DNA of 22,688 bases. It comes from Fidelibacterota bacterium 46_43 (GTDB lineage: Bacteria; Fidelibacterota; Fidelibacteria; Fidelibacterales; Fidelibacteraceae). The notes under the pieces are model-generated. The model saw only the letters and a list, made by a program, of their open reading frames with translations, was not told the DNA's origin and ran no database searches. A program made the translations under genes and the position numbers. Below, piece after piece: positions 7,701 to 16,046 of this stretch. Positions within the stretch are counted from its first letter, which is position 1, and the number at the start of each line of letters is the position of its first letter. Where the stretch lies: contig LGGY01000133.1 of the NCBI GenBank assembly GCA_001509335.1, positions 1 through 22,688 on the forward strand. The letters are read 5' to 3'.

Positions 7701-7726
7701 GAAAATAATTGAAAATAAACGAAAAT
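7701..7726. repeat. Phased A-tract repeats (GAAAAT, 10-bp period, three copies)
   Basis: GAAAAT recurs at 7701, 7711 and 7721, exactly ten bases apart, in the otherwise featureless AT-rich spacer (7506-7754) between the diverging aminotransferase and HTH-EIIA genes. A-tracts in phase with the helix bend DNA. They lie 30-55 bases before the HTH-EIIA start codon. No convincing -35/-10 pair could be placed for that gene. Confidence 0.6.
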
Positions 7727-7742
7727 CATAGTAATTTAATCC

Positions 7743-7748
7743 AGGAGG
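7743..7748 (+). promoter_or_regulatory. Ribosome binding site that fixes the HTH-EIIA start
   Basis: AGGAGG touches the ATG at 7749 but stands six bases before the ATG at 7755, so translation should start at 7755 (MNEIMTLEEV). Confidence 0.75.
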
Positions 7749-7754
7749 ATGAAG

Positions 7755-8408
7755 ATGAACGAAATTATGACTCTTGAAGAAGTGGCAGAATATTTGCGGG
7801 TTTCCGAGCGGACGGTTTATGAATGGGTTCAGAAAGGGGAGATTCCCGGCGGTAAGATCGGCACATCCTGGCGTTTTAAACGGGCCGATATTGAAAATTG
7901 GGTCAACCGACGACTCACGCCCCGAATTTCACCTGAATTTAAAGAATTCAGTCTGACAGTCCCTGCCGTTTTAAAACCCGAATCGGTAAAATTGCTCCAG
8001 TCGGAACACAAGTGGGGGGCTTTGGAGGAACTGGCGGGTCTGATCATTCAGACGGGTAAGATGAAATCAAAGGAGGAGCTGATGCATGCTCTTCATCAGC
8101 GGGAGGATTTGATGAGCACCGGCATCGGTTGGGGGATTGCCGTTCCCCATGTCCGCCTGGCCTCGGTCAAATCTCCGGTGATGGCCTTGGGTGTCTCACG
8201 AAAAGGTATCCAGGATTACGATTCTCTGGATGGCCTGCCGGTCCATTATATTATCATGATTGCGGCCGGACGTGACCAGCATGCTGAATATATCCGGCTT
8301 CTCTCCCTGGTCAGCGCCCGTTTGAAAGATGATTCGGTGGTCAAAGCCTTGTTGACGGCGGAAGAATATGAAATCTGGTCTGTCTTTACAGGGAAGAACT
8401 TATCATGA
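7755..8408 (+). CDS. Excisionase-type HTH fused to a PTS EIIA (PtsN-like) domain
   Basis: This 217-residue protein joins two domains. Residues about 4-52 are a MerR/excisionase-type helix-turn-helix (LEEVAEYL, VSERTVYEW, SWRFKRADIENWV), expected to bind DNA. After a linker, about residues 75-215 form a PTS EIIA type-2 domain like fructose EIIA and the nitrogen-PTS protein PtsN. The phosphorylatable histidine is present (H132 in GIAVPHVRL), and the helix after DQHAEYIRLLS is typical. No sugar permease, HPr or EI gene is nearby, so a regulatory role is more likely than sugar uptake. Its stop overlaps the antiporter start by four bases (ATGA), which implies coupled translation. By analogy with EIIA-Ntr, which controls potassium systems in E. 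coli, it may tie PTS phosphorylation to the antiporter; that is inference. Confidence 0.88.
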   Translation: MNEIMTLEEVAEYLRVSERTVYEWVQKGEIPGGKIGTSWRFKRADIENWVNRRLTPRISPEFKEFSLTVPAVLKPESVKLLQSEHKWGALEELAGLIIQTGKMKSKEELMHALHQREDLMSTGIGWGIAVPHVRLASVKSPVMALGVSRKGIQDYDSLDGLPVHYIIMIAAGRDQHAEYIRLLSLVSARLKDDSVVKALLTAEEYEIWSVFTGKNLS

Positions 8409-10066
8409 TGGATCTGAATCCGGGCATTCTGATTATTTTTGGAATAGGTGTGTTTGGAGGGATTCTCAGTGCTTTGATGGCGAAGCGGTTGAGTATTCCT
8501 CAGGTTATAGGATATATACTTTTGGGTGTACTCCTGGGGGAAGGGGGTATCCGACTGGTGACGCAGGAAGATATACAGGCTCTAAGCTCCTTTAACTACT
8601 TTGCCCTGGGGATCATCGGGTTTCTCGTTGGTGCGGAAATCCGTTTTTCCACTCTCCGGAAATATGGAAAACAATTTGCTGCCATCCTGATTTCCGAAGG
8701 ATTACTGACATTTTTTCTGGTTGGATTGCCTATCACAGTGATTCTCTACACGGTAATGGGAAGCTGGTCCGGTGCTATCGCTGCCGGAATTATTTTCGGT
8801 GCCATTGCTAGTGCCACGGACCCGGCATCCACCATCAATGTCATCTGGGAATATCGGTCCGCCGGAATCTTAACTACAACAATTATTGCCATTGTGGCCC
8901 TGGATGATGCCCTTGCAATGACACTGTACGGTGTGGGGACCGGTATCGCGGGAATTTTATCAGGGGAAGGTGTCAACTGGCTGGTACAATTACTCCGAAT
9001 TGCTGTGGAATTGGGCGGTGCTATTGTTACTGGCTTTGTTGCTGCCCTCATTCTCAAATGGATTCTCCGGTATACTGATAAATTGGAAGTGATTCTTCCC
9101 TCTGCAATCGGTCTGTTGCTCTTAACTATCGGGACGGCCGTTTTTTTTAAAATGGATGTGATTATGGCATCCATGACTATGGGGATTGTCGTGGTGAATC
9201 TGGATTACGAGCGGAGTAAAAAAGTCATTCAGCAACTGAAGAACTTTTCAGATCCCATTTACATCCTTTTTTTTGTCCTTGTCGGTGCCCGTTTGACCTT
9301 ATATGCCATGCCGGGATGGCTTTGGCTGATTATCGGCGTCTATGTTGTTACACGTACCTTGGCGAAAATTATCGGCACCTGGTTTGGAGCCAAGTTATCC
9401 CGATCTGCCCCGGTAGTAAAAAAGTATGCAGGCCTGGGGCTCTTCGCACAGGGAGGTGTGGCAATCGGTCTGTCCATCATGGCCAGCCATCACCTGCAGC
9501 ATATTCCCGTCTCCTCTTCTATGTCTCTTGGGGATGTGGTGATTTTTGGTGTTACAACAACAACGTTTCTCGTCCAATTGATGGGACCTCCATTGGTCAA
9601 ATGGATTATAAAAAAATCCGGTGAGGCAGGAAAAAATGTAACTATTGAAGATGTCCTGGCAGAAATGAAAACGTCTGAAGTTTTAAATCCTACACCAGTG
9701 ATTCTTTATGAAGATCTGCCTTTGGAAAAAGCGGTAGACATAATGGCCCAGGCGGACCAGTCAATATTTCCGGTTGTCAGACGGTCCGGTGAGTGGATCG
9801 GCATGTTAAGTGTCAGCGGTATTCGCCAGGTATTACCGGATCCTTCACTCTGGAAATGGATGGTGAGCTCCGATGTCATGACCGATCCTCCCAAAGAAAT
9901 GATCTATCCTGATACTCCTCTGGATAAAGCCCTTGCTCTTATGAATCAAAAAGGATATAGTGAATATATCGTGACTGATGAGACCCATACAAAGATCAAT
10001 GGACTCATCAGCCGGCACCACTTCATGAGAGAAGTGGAACACCGGGTTCTGACAGAGACATTTTAG
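8405..10066 (+). CDS. CPA2-family cation/proton antiporter with C-terminal CBS pair
   Basis: This 553-residue inner-membrane protein has about 400 hydrophobic residues (12-13 helices) of the Na+/H+ exchanger fold, then a soluble tail. The transport core is visible: SATDPAS (D139) in the unwound helix, and VALDDALA (D167, D168). A DD pair rather than ND is associated with electrogenic Na+/H+ exchange in CPA2 proteins. GLFAQGGVAIG is another conserved element. From about residue 432 two CBS repeats follow (EDLPLEKAVDIMAQ with FPVV; DTPLDKALALMNQ with EYIV), which in other proteins bind adenine nucleotides or sense ionic strength. No RCK/KTN domain is present, unlike KefB/KefC. The start ATG 8405 overlaps the stop of the HTH-EIIA gene. 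The ion could be Na+ or K+; sequence alone does not settle it. Confidence 0.88.
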   Translation: MMDLNPGILIIFGIGVFGGILSALMAKRLSIPQVIGYILLGVLLGEGGIRLVTQEDIQALSSFNYFALGIIGFLVGAEIRFSTLRKYGKQFAAILISEGLLTFFLVGLPITVILYTVMGSWSGAIAAGIIFGAIASATDPASTINVIWEYRSAGILTTTIIAIVALDDALAMTLYGVGTGIAGILSGEGVNWLVQLLRIAVELGGAIVTGFVAALILKWILRYTDKLEVILPSAIGLLLLTIGTAVFFKMDVIMASMTMGIVVVNLDYERSKKVIQQLKNFSDPIYILFFVLVGARLTLYAMPGWLWLIIGVYVVTRTLAKIIGTWFGAKLSRSAPVVKKYAGLGLFAQGGVAIGLSIMASHHLQHIPVSSSMSLGDVVIFGVTTTTFLVQLMGPPLVKWIIKKSGEAGKNVTIEDVLAEMKTSEVLNPTPVILYEDLPLEKAVDIMAQADQSIFPVVRRSGEWIGMLSVSGIRQVLPDPSLWKWMVSSDVMTDPPKEMIYPDTPLDKALALMNQKGYSEYIVTDETHTKINGLISRHHFMREVEHRVLTETF

Positions 10067-10122
10067 CTCCGTCTCATCAATGTGAGAGCCGTCATATCCT
10101 TTGGAATATTTATTCAGCGGCC

Positions 10123-10151
10123 TTGTATGATATTTAAAAGTATAATATAAT
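10123..10151 (+). promoter_or_regulatory. Sigma70-type promoter of the surface-protein operon
   Basis: TTGTAT (10123-10128) and a perfect TATAAT (10146-10151) are 17 bases apart. Transcription would start near 10158, leaving a leader of about 50 bases before ATG 10211, with AAGGAG at 10196-10201. I see no other promoter before 18686, so the three genes are probably one transcript. Confidence 0.65.
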
Positions 10152-10210
10152 ATGAAGAGGAATTTTTTTTAAATTACCCACAAAATCCTTAATTCAAGGA
10201 GTGACCCCTC

Positions 10211-13200
10211 ATGAAAAAGCTTCCCATTTTGATACTGGCCCTTTTATTGTGTATACATTTTGCTGACGCGGCTCCGATGGGAGAGGAGCTGGATATTGAA
10301 GTCCAGTTGTTGATGACGGGACAATTTACACTGCAAGGCTGGAATGATCCCAACATCAATCTATGGACTGTCAGCCTGATGAACAAGACGGATGATGTCA
10401 TGTATGTAAATGTGGAGTTCCGTCTCAGTGTCCAGAATGTTTCCGGCATATCTGAAAGCGATAATCCCATTGCCTGGGGCGTGACAGATCCCTATGAAGT
10501 GCCGGCCAATTCTATGATCCGGCTTATGAATTCCAGCTTTACTGAAGACCGGATGATGGTTTTTGAAATGACCCAGAAATTTCAGGATATGATTGAAACC
10601 AATGGCTATCTGCCGGCCGGGAAATATGATATTAAAATGATTGCCTGGGAGAATGTAACACGGTCTGATACATACAATCATTTGCGACTGGTGATGGATA
10701 CAGACAGAAACCGGTTGTTGGATTTGTCCTGGGATCATAGCTATGTGGATGATAGTTACAACCAGAACTGGACCTGGGATAAACCTGAAGCTCAGGTACC
10801 CGGTGAAATTCTGACAAATATTTTATCCAGTAAAATTGTATTAAATGAACCTATTCAGCGGACGGACGTAACGGATTTTCAGCCCTGGTTTCGCTGGGAT
10901 TCTCCCGGATTCCGTCGAGGCGTGGTAATCGATTACAGGCTCAAAGTAGCCCAATATGACCCGGAAATCCATAGCAGTTATGAAGACGCCTTTGAGGATG
11001 TGACATCTCTGTTTCTGGATACGCGCTGGGAAGAATCCTATGCGTCCACTTACAAAGTCCCTGAAACGGGAACAGTCCGGACCGTATCCTTTCAGTATCC
11101 TTCCAGCGAACGGGAATTGGCCTGTGGATATGAGTATGTGTGGCAGGTAGAAGCCAGAGAATATATAGACGGTTACGATTATATCGGTCAACAGGGGATT
11201 TGGGGCTGGCCCGATCCCATCACAAGTCCTGTATACATTTTCAGTTACGGCAAGCGAATCTCCCAGGACAGGATGTCTTCACCTGCTTACGGGGCAACAG
11301 CCATCAGTGTCAATCCGATTTTTAACTGGGATGTGGTGGCCTGTGCTCAGGAATATGAAATCTGGCTCAGTGAAGCAGATATCGATCCTATGGTTGAAAA
11401 TCCATTGTGGCAGAGTGATCCAATCCAAAGTTTGCCCTATACCTATCCCCTGGAAGAAGATCCCCTGGTTCCCGGCAAACGTTATGCCTGGAAACTCCGC
11501 ATGAATCCCGGACCCGACCCCTCGCCCTGGAGCGATATCAGCACCTTTACCGTTTCTTCAATCCGGTTGACAGAACCCGTTGCCGGAGATGAAGTCTTTT
11601 CCGTTTTACCCACCTTTAATGCAGATATCCCTGCAGCCATCCCCTATTACGAACTCCGGATCAGTGATATCAATGATCAGACCGTGGATATCGGGAATGT
11701 TCTCAATACTGTCATTCAAACACTCCCCTATAAGTTGCGGATGGATGAAAACGGCTGGTTATATCCCGGTCGGCAATATTTTTGGAAACTGATTCCCATG
11801 GATGCCAATGAAACCATGCTCGGACTTCCCGATGATTACACAATCACTAGCAATTTCAGAGTCTCCAACCTGTCATTGCAATCTCCTGTCAATGGAGAAA
11901 ACCAGGCGGAACCCAATCCGGTTTTTTCATGGGAAGCACCGGCCGGTCAGGATCTGTTTGAATTATATTTGTCATCCGCTGATGATCCGAATGTAGAAAA
12001 CCCCTTTTTTACAACGGTTTTACATCAAAAAATGTATCAGTACCCCTCCAATGCAGATGTCCCTTTGCAGCCGGGTGAAACCTACTTTTGGCAGGTTATT
12101 CCCCTCAATCCCGACGAGGTGGCGGGAGATCCATCAGTCACCTTTTCCTTTTCTGTAAAAACCCTGGATTTCCCTATGGTGGATTGGTCACTGACAAACC
12201 GGGATCTCACGGCATTTTGGTCTCCCTATGCCTCAGCTCAGGGCTACGAGATTCTGATTTCCGATGTACCGGATATCCAGGAAGACGGACGCCTAACCCA
12301 GCTTTTATGGAGCTCCGAAATGCTGTTGGAAACTTCTTTACGCCTGCCGGTGAATGATTTACGGATAACACCGGAAATGACACTCTACGGGCAAATCGGG
12401 GTAACACTGGATGGGAACACTTTCTTCTGGGATGTTCCCCGGCCCCTGAATATTGACCTGTTTAATGAGGAAAATTTGTTTATTCGCCTCAGCCAGAATC
12501 CACAAAATCCTCTTCAACCCCTCATGGAGTTAATCCAGGGCGTCAGTGGAGTTGATGAATATGTGATTACCCTGTCATCGGATGCTGGTGGAGAAGACGT
12601 TATCATGGATTTTTCAACCCCGGGATTTCCATATCCCCTTGAGGATGTGTGGACTCAGATTGCAGAATATGACCAGGTGTATGTTACGGTCCGGGCTCTC
12701 TCTTCAGGGATGGTAATGGCAGCAACCCGCGAACCGGTGGTCATCAATCCTGCAACCTTTTTTTCTGGGCTTTATGAACCATTTATTGTGGAACCTGATG
12801 CGGCCGGAAATCCGGGATTTATGGTTCGGTATACCCAGCCATTGCCATTTGCTCAGGCTGTCCTGGTCAATGTGGGCACAGATCCTGAATTATCAATTCC
12901 CTCCTATTCTGAAGAGTATTCAACCAATGCTTTACCGGCTCTTGTGACGGATGATTTCTTTGATTACAGCCAACAAATGTATGTACAGCTGGTGCTTTTA
13001 CGGGATGGTATACCCCTGGGAAATGGATCCAGGGTGTATGAAGTCATTCTACCACCTCAACCGGGAGCCAATCAACAGGTGGGAATTGTGGCAAACTGGC
13101 TCAGAGATCAGGACCAGATTTCGGTGGAAAGGACAAATTCCGTCACCGGAGCGGATACCTATCGCCTGGCAGCTTTTTCTGATGCAGAAGGCTTGGATGA

Positions 13201-14872
13201 AATCTGGCGTCTTGACGCCATGACAGGTATGGCTGTAACCGTTGACAGAGAAGATTTGAAACTTTCTTTCGATTCCAATGTCTATTTTCAAATTACACCC
13301 CTGGCAAATGATGATGTTCATGGGATTCCGTCTGAAATCCGGCGGGTCTATATTGAGCCCGTTGTTCCGCCGGTCTTGTCCGAAAGTCTGCTCATGTGGG
13401 ATCCGGCCATTCCACCGGCTCCCCAATATGAAGTGAGACTCTCCCTGGATCCCGATTTTCGAAGCGAGGTCATAGAAACGGTTGTCCGTCAAAATCTGAT
13501 AACGGAAGATCAGTTTGATCTCTTTTGGGGTACTCTTTATTATTGGCAGGTTCGTGGACTGGGTTATAATGATGAACCCTGGGGGGCCTGGAGCGGTGTA
13601 AAATCCTACTGGAGTTCTCCGGGTCCGGATATTGAGCTTGAATCACCCCAATCGGGGGCTTCACTGACCAACTTCCCAACTTTTAACTGGTCATGTCCGG
13701 AAGACATGTCCTTTGTATTGGAAATTTCCGAAGATGAAAGTTTCCAATCCTTCCTTTATGCCCGGGAAACATCCGAAAAACAGGTGACGTATGACGGAGA
13801 AGCCGGGATTTTTCAGGAAAATAAGTCCTATTATTGGCGAGTCCGTGGTATTCACCCATTAAAAGGTACGAATGTTTCACCGGTCTTTTCCTTTGCTTTT
13901 CAGGAATTGCCATTCATCAGCGAAGAAGAAGGGGTGCTTCGTTTTGTCACACCGGCTAATCGGGGAATATATCTGGCTGACCGGTTGCGTCTGGCCTGGA
14001 GCGGAGATTCGAAAGGCAGTATACGTTATGAAGTGAGTTTCTCCTATGATGAGGGTTTTAGTGATGCACGGACTGAAAGGGTAGAGGCTAAAGAGTTTCA
14101 GCCGACAACCCCCGATTACTTTGAAGAACGGCGGAATGTTTTTGCCCGCGTAAGGGCTTTGGACGACGGGAACAATCCCCTGACGGATTGGAGCAACGTG
14201 CTCACCTTTCAGGTGGTTTCCAATATGACGCCTACCCTTAAATCCCCAGCAAATGAAGAAAAAGTCTATTCTTCCTCCATTGTATTTGCATGGTCAACGG
14301 TTCGTCATACAGACCGCTATGAAATCATGCTCGCTGAAGACGAAGAATTTACCTCTTTGCTCTGGAATCACGACCGGGTGACGGAGCCCAATATCAGTCT
14401 TCCTGAAGGGATTGGAAATGAGCTGAAATATGATCAGAATTATTACTGGAGAGTTCGGAGTTTCATTTCCGGTGCAAATCCCTTTTCATGGTCTGCTCCT
14501 TTTCAGTTCAGCCTTTCGGGAGACCGGATTACAACCCTGGAGTATCCACTCGATGAACTGTTTGAACCGGGAAATATTTCCTTTTCCTGGAAAAGACCTT
14601 CCGGTGTGAGTCATGCACTCGTTCAGATAAGCAACAGCAGTGATTTTACATCGCTTATGTTTGAATCATCGCCCCTGAGTGCCAACCAGTTTACTTATCC
14701 CGCAGAAGCACCGGTACCTTTGAGTCCATCCCTGGATTATTTCTGCCGGGTTATCTCTTCGGATGAAGAAGGAAATCATCTGTCGGATCCATCCCAAACC
14801 GGTAAATTCAGAATTAAAGGGCAGGTAATTGAAATTGAATTAATCTTCTCTGCTGCTGAAGGAGGTGAATAA
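10211..14872 (+). CDS. Giant secreted protein of fibronectin-III/Ig-like modules
   Basis: This is a 1553-residue exported protein of unknown function. MKKLPILILALLLCIHFADA is a standard signal peptide with no lipobox, so the mature protein is soluble in the periplasm or outside. A distinct N-terminal domain (about 22-205) comes first. Modules of about 95-105 residues follow, each opening with a proline/glycine turn such as SPVNGE, then PxFxW, a YEIxLS strand, and closing with Y(F/Y)W(R/Q/K)V. Clear copies start near residues 350, 451, 555, 1141, 1243, 1340 and 1440, with another ending near 1115; 660-1040 is more diverged. This matches FN3-like repeats used in adhesion or scaffolding. There is no C-terminal membrane anchor, LPXTG or T9SS-type domain. 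The start has AAGGAG nine bases upstream. It is first in an operon with a FecR protein (one-base overlap) and a beta-barrel. Confidence 0.8.
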   Translation: MKKLPILILALLLCIHFADAAPMGEELDIEVQLLMTGQFTLQGWNDPNINLWTVSLMNKTDDVMYVNVEFRLSVQNVSGISESDNPIAWGVTDPYEVPANSMIRLMNSSFTEDRMMVFEMTQKFQDMIETNGYLPAGKYDIKMIAWENVTRSDTYNHLRLVMDTDRNRLLDLSWDHSYVDDSYNQNWTWDKPEAQVPGEILTNILSSKIVLNEPIQRTDVTDFQPWFRWDSPGFRRGVVIDYRLKVAQYDPEIHSSYEDAFEDVTSLFLDTRWEESYASTYKVPETGTVRTVSFQYPSSERELACGYEYVWQVEAREYIDGYDYIGQQGIWGWPDPITSPVYIFSYGKRISQDRMSSPAYGATAISVNPIFNWDVVACAQEYEIWLSEADIDPMVENPLWQSDPIQSLPYTYPLEEDPLVPGKRYAWKLRMNPGPDPSPWSDISTFTVSSIRLTEPVAGDEVFSVLPTFNADIPAAIPYYELRISDINDQTVDIGNVLNTVIQTLPYKLRMDENGWLYPGRQYFWKLIPMDANETMLGLPDDYTITSNFRVSNLSLQSPVNGENQAEPNPVFSWEAPAGQDLFELYLSSADDPNVENPFFTTVLHQKMYQYPSNADVPLQPGETYFWQVIPLNPDEVAGDPSVTFSFSVKTLDFPMVDWSLTNRDLTAFWSPYASAQGYEILISDVPDIQEDGRLTQLLWSSEMLLETSLRLPVNDLRITPEMTLYGQIGVTLDGNTFFWDVPRPLNIDLFNEENLFIRLSQNPQNPLQPLMELIQGVSGVDEYVITLSSDAGGEDVIMDFSTPGFPYPLEDVWTQIAEYDQVYVTVRALSSGMVMAATREPVVINPATFFSGLYEPFIVEPDAAGNPGFMVRYTQPLPFAQAVLVNVGTDPELSIPSYSEEYSTNALPALVTDDFFDYSQQMYVQLVLLRDGIPLGNGSRVYEVILPPQPGANQQVGIVANWLRDQDQISVERTNSVTGADTYRLAAFSDAEGLDEIWRLDAMTGMAVTVDREDLKLSFDSNVYFQITPLANDDVHGIPSEIRRVYIEPVVPPVLSESLLMWDPAIPPAPQYEVRLSLDPDFRSEVIETVVRQNLITEDQFDLFWGTLYYWQVRGLGYNDEPWGAWSGVKSYWSSPGPDIELESPQSGASLTNFPTFNWSCPEDMSFVLEISEDESFQSFLYARETSEKQVTYDGEAGIFQENKSYYWRVRGIHPLKGTNVSPVFSFAFQELPFISEEEGVLRFVTPANRGIYLADRLRLAWSGDSKGSIRYEVSFSYDEGFSDARTERVEAKEFQPTTPDYFEERRNVFARVRALDDGNNPLTDWSNVLTFQVVSNMTPTLKSPANEEKVYSSSIVFAWSTVRHTDRYEIMLAEDEEFTSLLWNHDRVTEPNISLPEGIGNELKYDQNYYWRVRSFISGANPFSWSAPFQFSLSGDRITTLEYPLDELFEPGNISFSWKRPSGVSHALVQISNSSDFTSLMFESSPLSANQFTYPAEAPVPLSPSLDYFCRVISSDEEGNHLSDPSQTGKFRIKGQVIEIELIFSAAEGGE
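14859..14868 (+). promoter_or_regulatory. Full-length Shine-Dalgarno sequence for the FecR gene
   Basis: AAGGAGGTGA is a complete complement of the usual 16S rRNA 3' end. It is encoded inside the last codons of the upstream gene (giving its EGGE C-terminus), with the GGAGG core six bases before ATG 14872. It is much stronger than the other ribosome sites in the window. Confidence 0.85.
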
Positions 14873-16032
14873 TGAAACACCTGAGTAAAGGCCTCTTGCT
14901 GCTTTTGATTTTTTCCCTGTCCCTCATGGCAGCAGAAAAAGTAGCCGCGGTGATAAAGATCAAAGGGAATGTGATGGTAAAACCTGCGGCGAAAAAACTC
15001 TATACCCAAAGTTATGTAGGGCAGATTCTTTATGATGGTGACTGGTTGAAGACGAATGGGGATGAATTTGCTGCTATCGTTTTTATGGATGGATCCCAAT
15101 TGAAAATCAGGGAGCTAACGGAGCTTGAATTACGTGCTCAGAAGGTGTCCCAATCGGTTCAGAATACAGATTTGTATCTGACTCAGGGGGAAGTCTGGAC
15201 GAAAGTCCAAAAACAGAAGGGTGAATTTAAAATTCAAACTCCTGTCTCTGTTGCATCTGTGAAAGGTACGGAATTTGATCTTTTATACGATCAGGTTGAA
15301 AATATCTCCGATCTTTTTGTAATGAGTGGCTCTGTGGAATTCAGCAATGAGCTGGGGACGATTCTGGCAAAGGAAATGACCATGTCTCGTATAGAACCAC
15401 AGCAAAAGCCACAACGGGTTTCCAAACTGAAGAAATCCGAAATTCCCGGCTGGAAAGATGAAATCGAACCGGAATGGGGATTTTATGTGATTCCTGAAAA
15501 ACAGGGAAAAATCCCTACCGGGCAACCGGTCAATGTGGCTGTTCAGGTGAGAAATCTGTCCTCCAATAAAACTGCCAACCAATTTTCTGGTAAGATTAAC
15601 ATCGTGTCCGATTCTCCTTCCATGATGGTGGGTGCTTCCTCCGGTGTCTTGAAGGATCAAACAGAAATTGCCGTCTCAAATGGAAACGGGACTTTTGCTA
15701 TTAAGGGAGTCAATCCGGGTGAATTTGGATGTACCCTGTCCATGGACGGTGCAGAATCCAAAAAAGTAATGTTCAAATTTGACAGAACGGTGGAACAAAA
15801 AAAGAAAATTGCCAGGGATGTGGAAAAGTTAGGGACCTCTTCGAATATCCAGAAAATCGGAGAACTATCTGAAAACAGAACACTTGAAACGGCCAAAGTC
15901 AGCGGAGCCGGTGAGACGGTGAATGATGTTTTGGATAAGGTGGATAAAGGAGAATATGTGGTACTGGATATCATTCAGGTAGAAAACCCTGACGGAACCA
16001 TCAGTCTCAGAATACTTGTCGAACCAAAATGA
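14872..16032 (+). CDS. Exported FecR-domain protein with Ig-like domain
   Basis: This 386-residue protein starts with a signal peptide (to about residue 20, SLMA/AEK). Residues about 25-165 are a FecR domain: GDWLKTNGDEFAAIVF, MDGSQLKIRE, and TPVSVASVKGTEF are its hallmark turns. After a linker, about 205-305 look like a bacterial Ig/invasin-like beta-sandwich (GQPVNVAVQVRN, NGTFAIKGVNPGEFGCTL). A lysine-rich helix and a short strand-rich tail end the protein. In classical FecR an N-terminal cytoplasmic segment and one membrane helix control a sigma factor; here there is a cleavable signal and no sigma gene nearby, so a structural or envelope role is more likely than anti-sigma signalling. 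It overlaps the FN3 gene by one base (TAATG) and ends against the beta-barrel gene. Function unknown. Confidence 0.82.
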   Translation: MKHLSKGLLLLLIFSLSLMAAEKVAAVIKIKGNVMVKPAAKKLYTQSYVGQILYDGDWLKTNGDEFAAIVFMDGSQLKIRELTELELRAQKVSQSVQNTDLYLTQGEVWTKVQKQKGEFKIQTPVSVASVKGTEFDLLYDQVENISDLFVMSGSVEFSNELGTILAKEMTMSRIEPQQKPQRVSKLKKSEIPGWKDEIEPEWGFYVIPEKQGKIPTGQPVNVAVQVRNLSSNKTANQFSGKINIVSDSPSMMVGASSGVLKDQTEIAVSNGNGTFAIKGVNPGEFGCTLSMDGAESKKVMFKFDRTVEQKKKIARDVEKLGTSSNIQKIGELSENRTLETAKVSGAGETVNDVLDKVDKGEYVVLDIIQVENPDGTISLRILVEPK

Positions 16033-16033
16033 C

Positions 16034-16040
16034 GGGGAGA
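16034..16040 (+). promoter_or_regulatory. Ribosome binding site that fixes the beta-barrel start
   Basis: GGGGAGA stands six bases before ATG 16047, which begins a signal peptide. The ATG at 16029 overlaps the FecR stop (ATGA) but would add MTGRCP before the signal and lacks its own ribosome site. Confidence 0.6.
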
Positions 16041-16046
16041 TGTCCC

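Noticed and set aside
10055..10087. Short hairpins after the antiporter stop
   Set aside because: GAGAC/GTCTC and CTCA/TGAG pairs are short, and neither is followed by a T-run.
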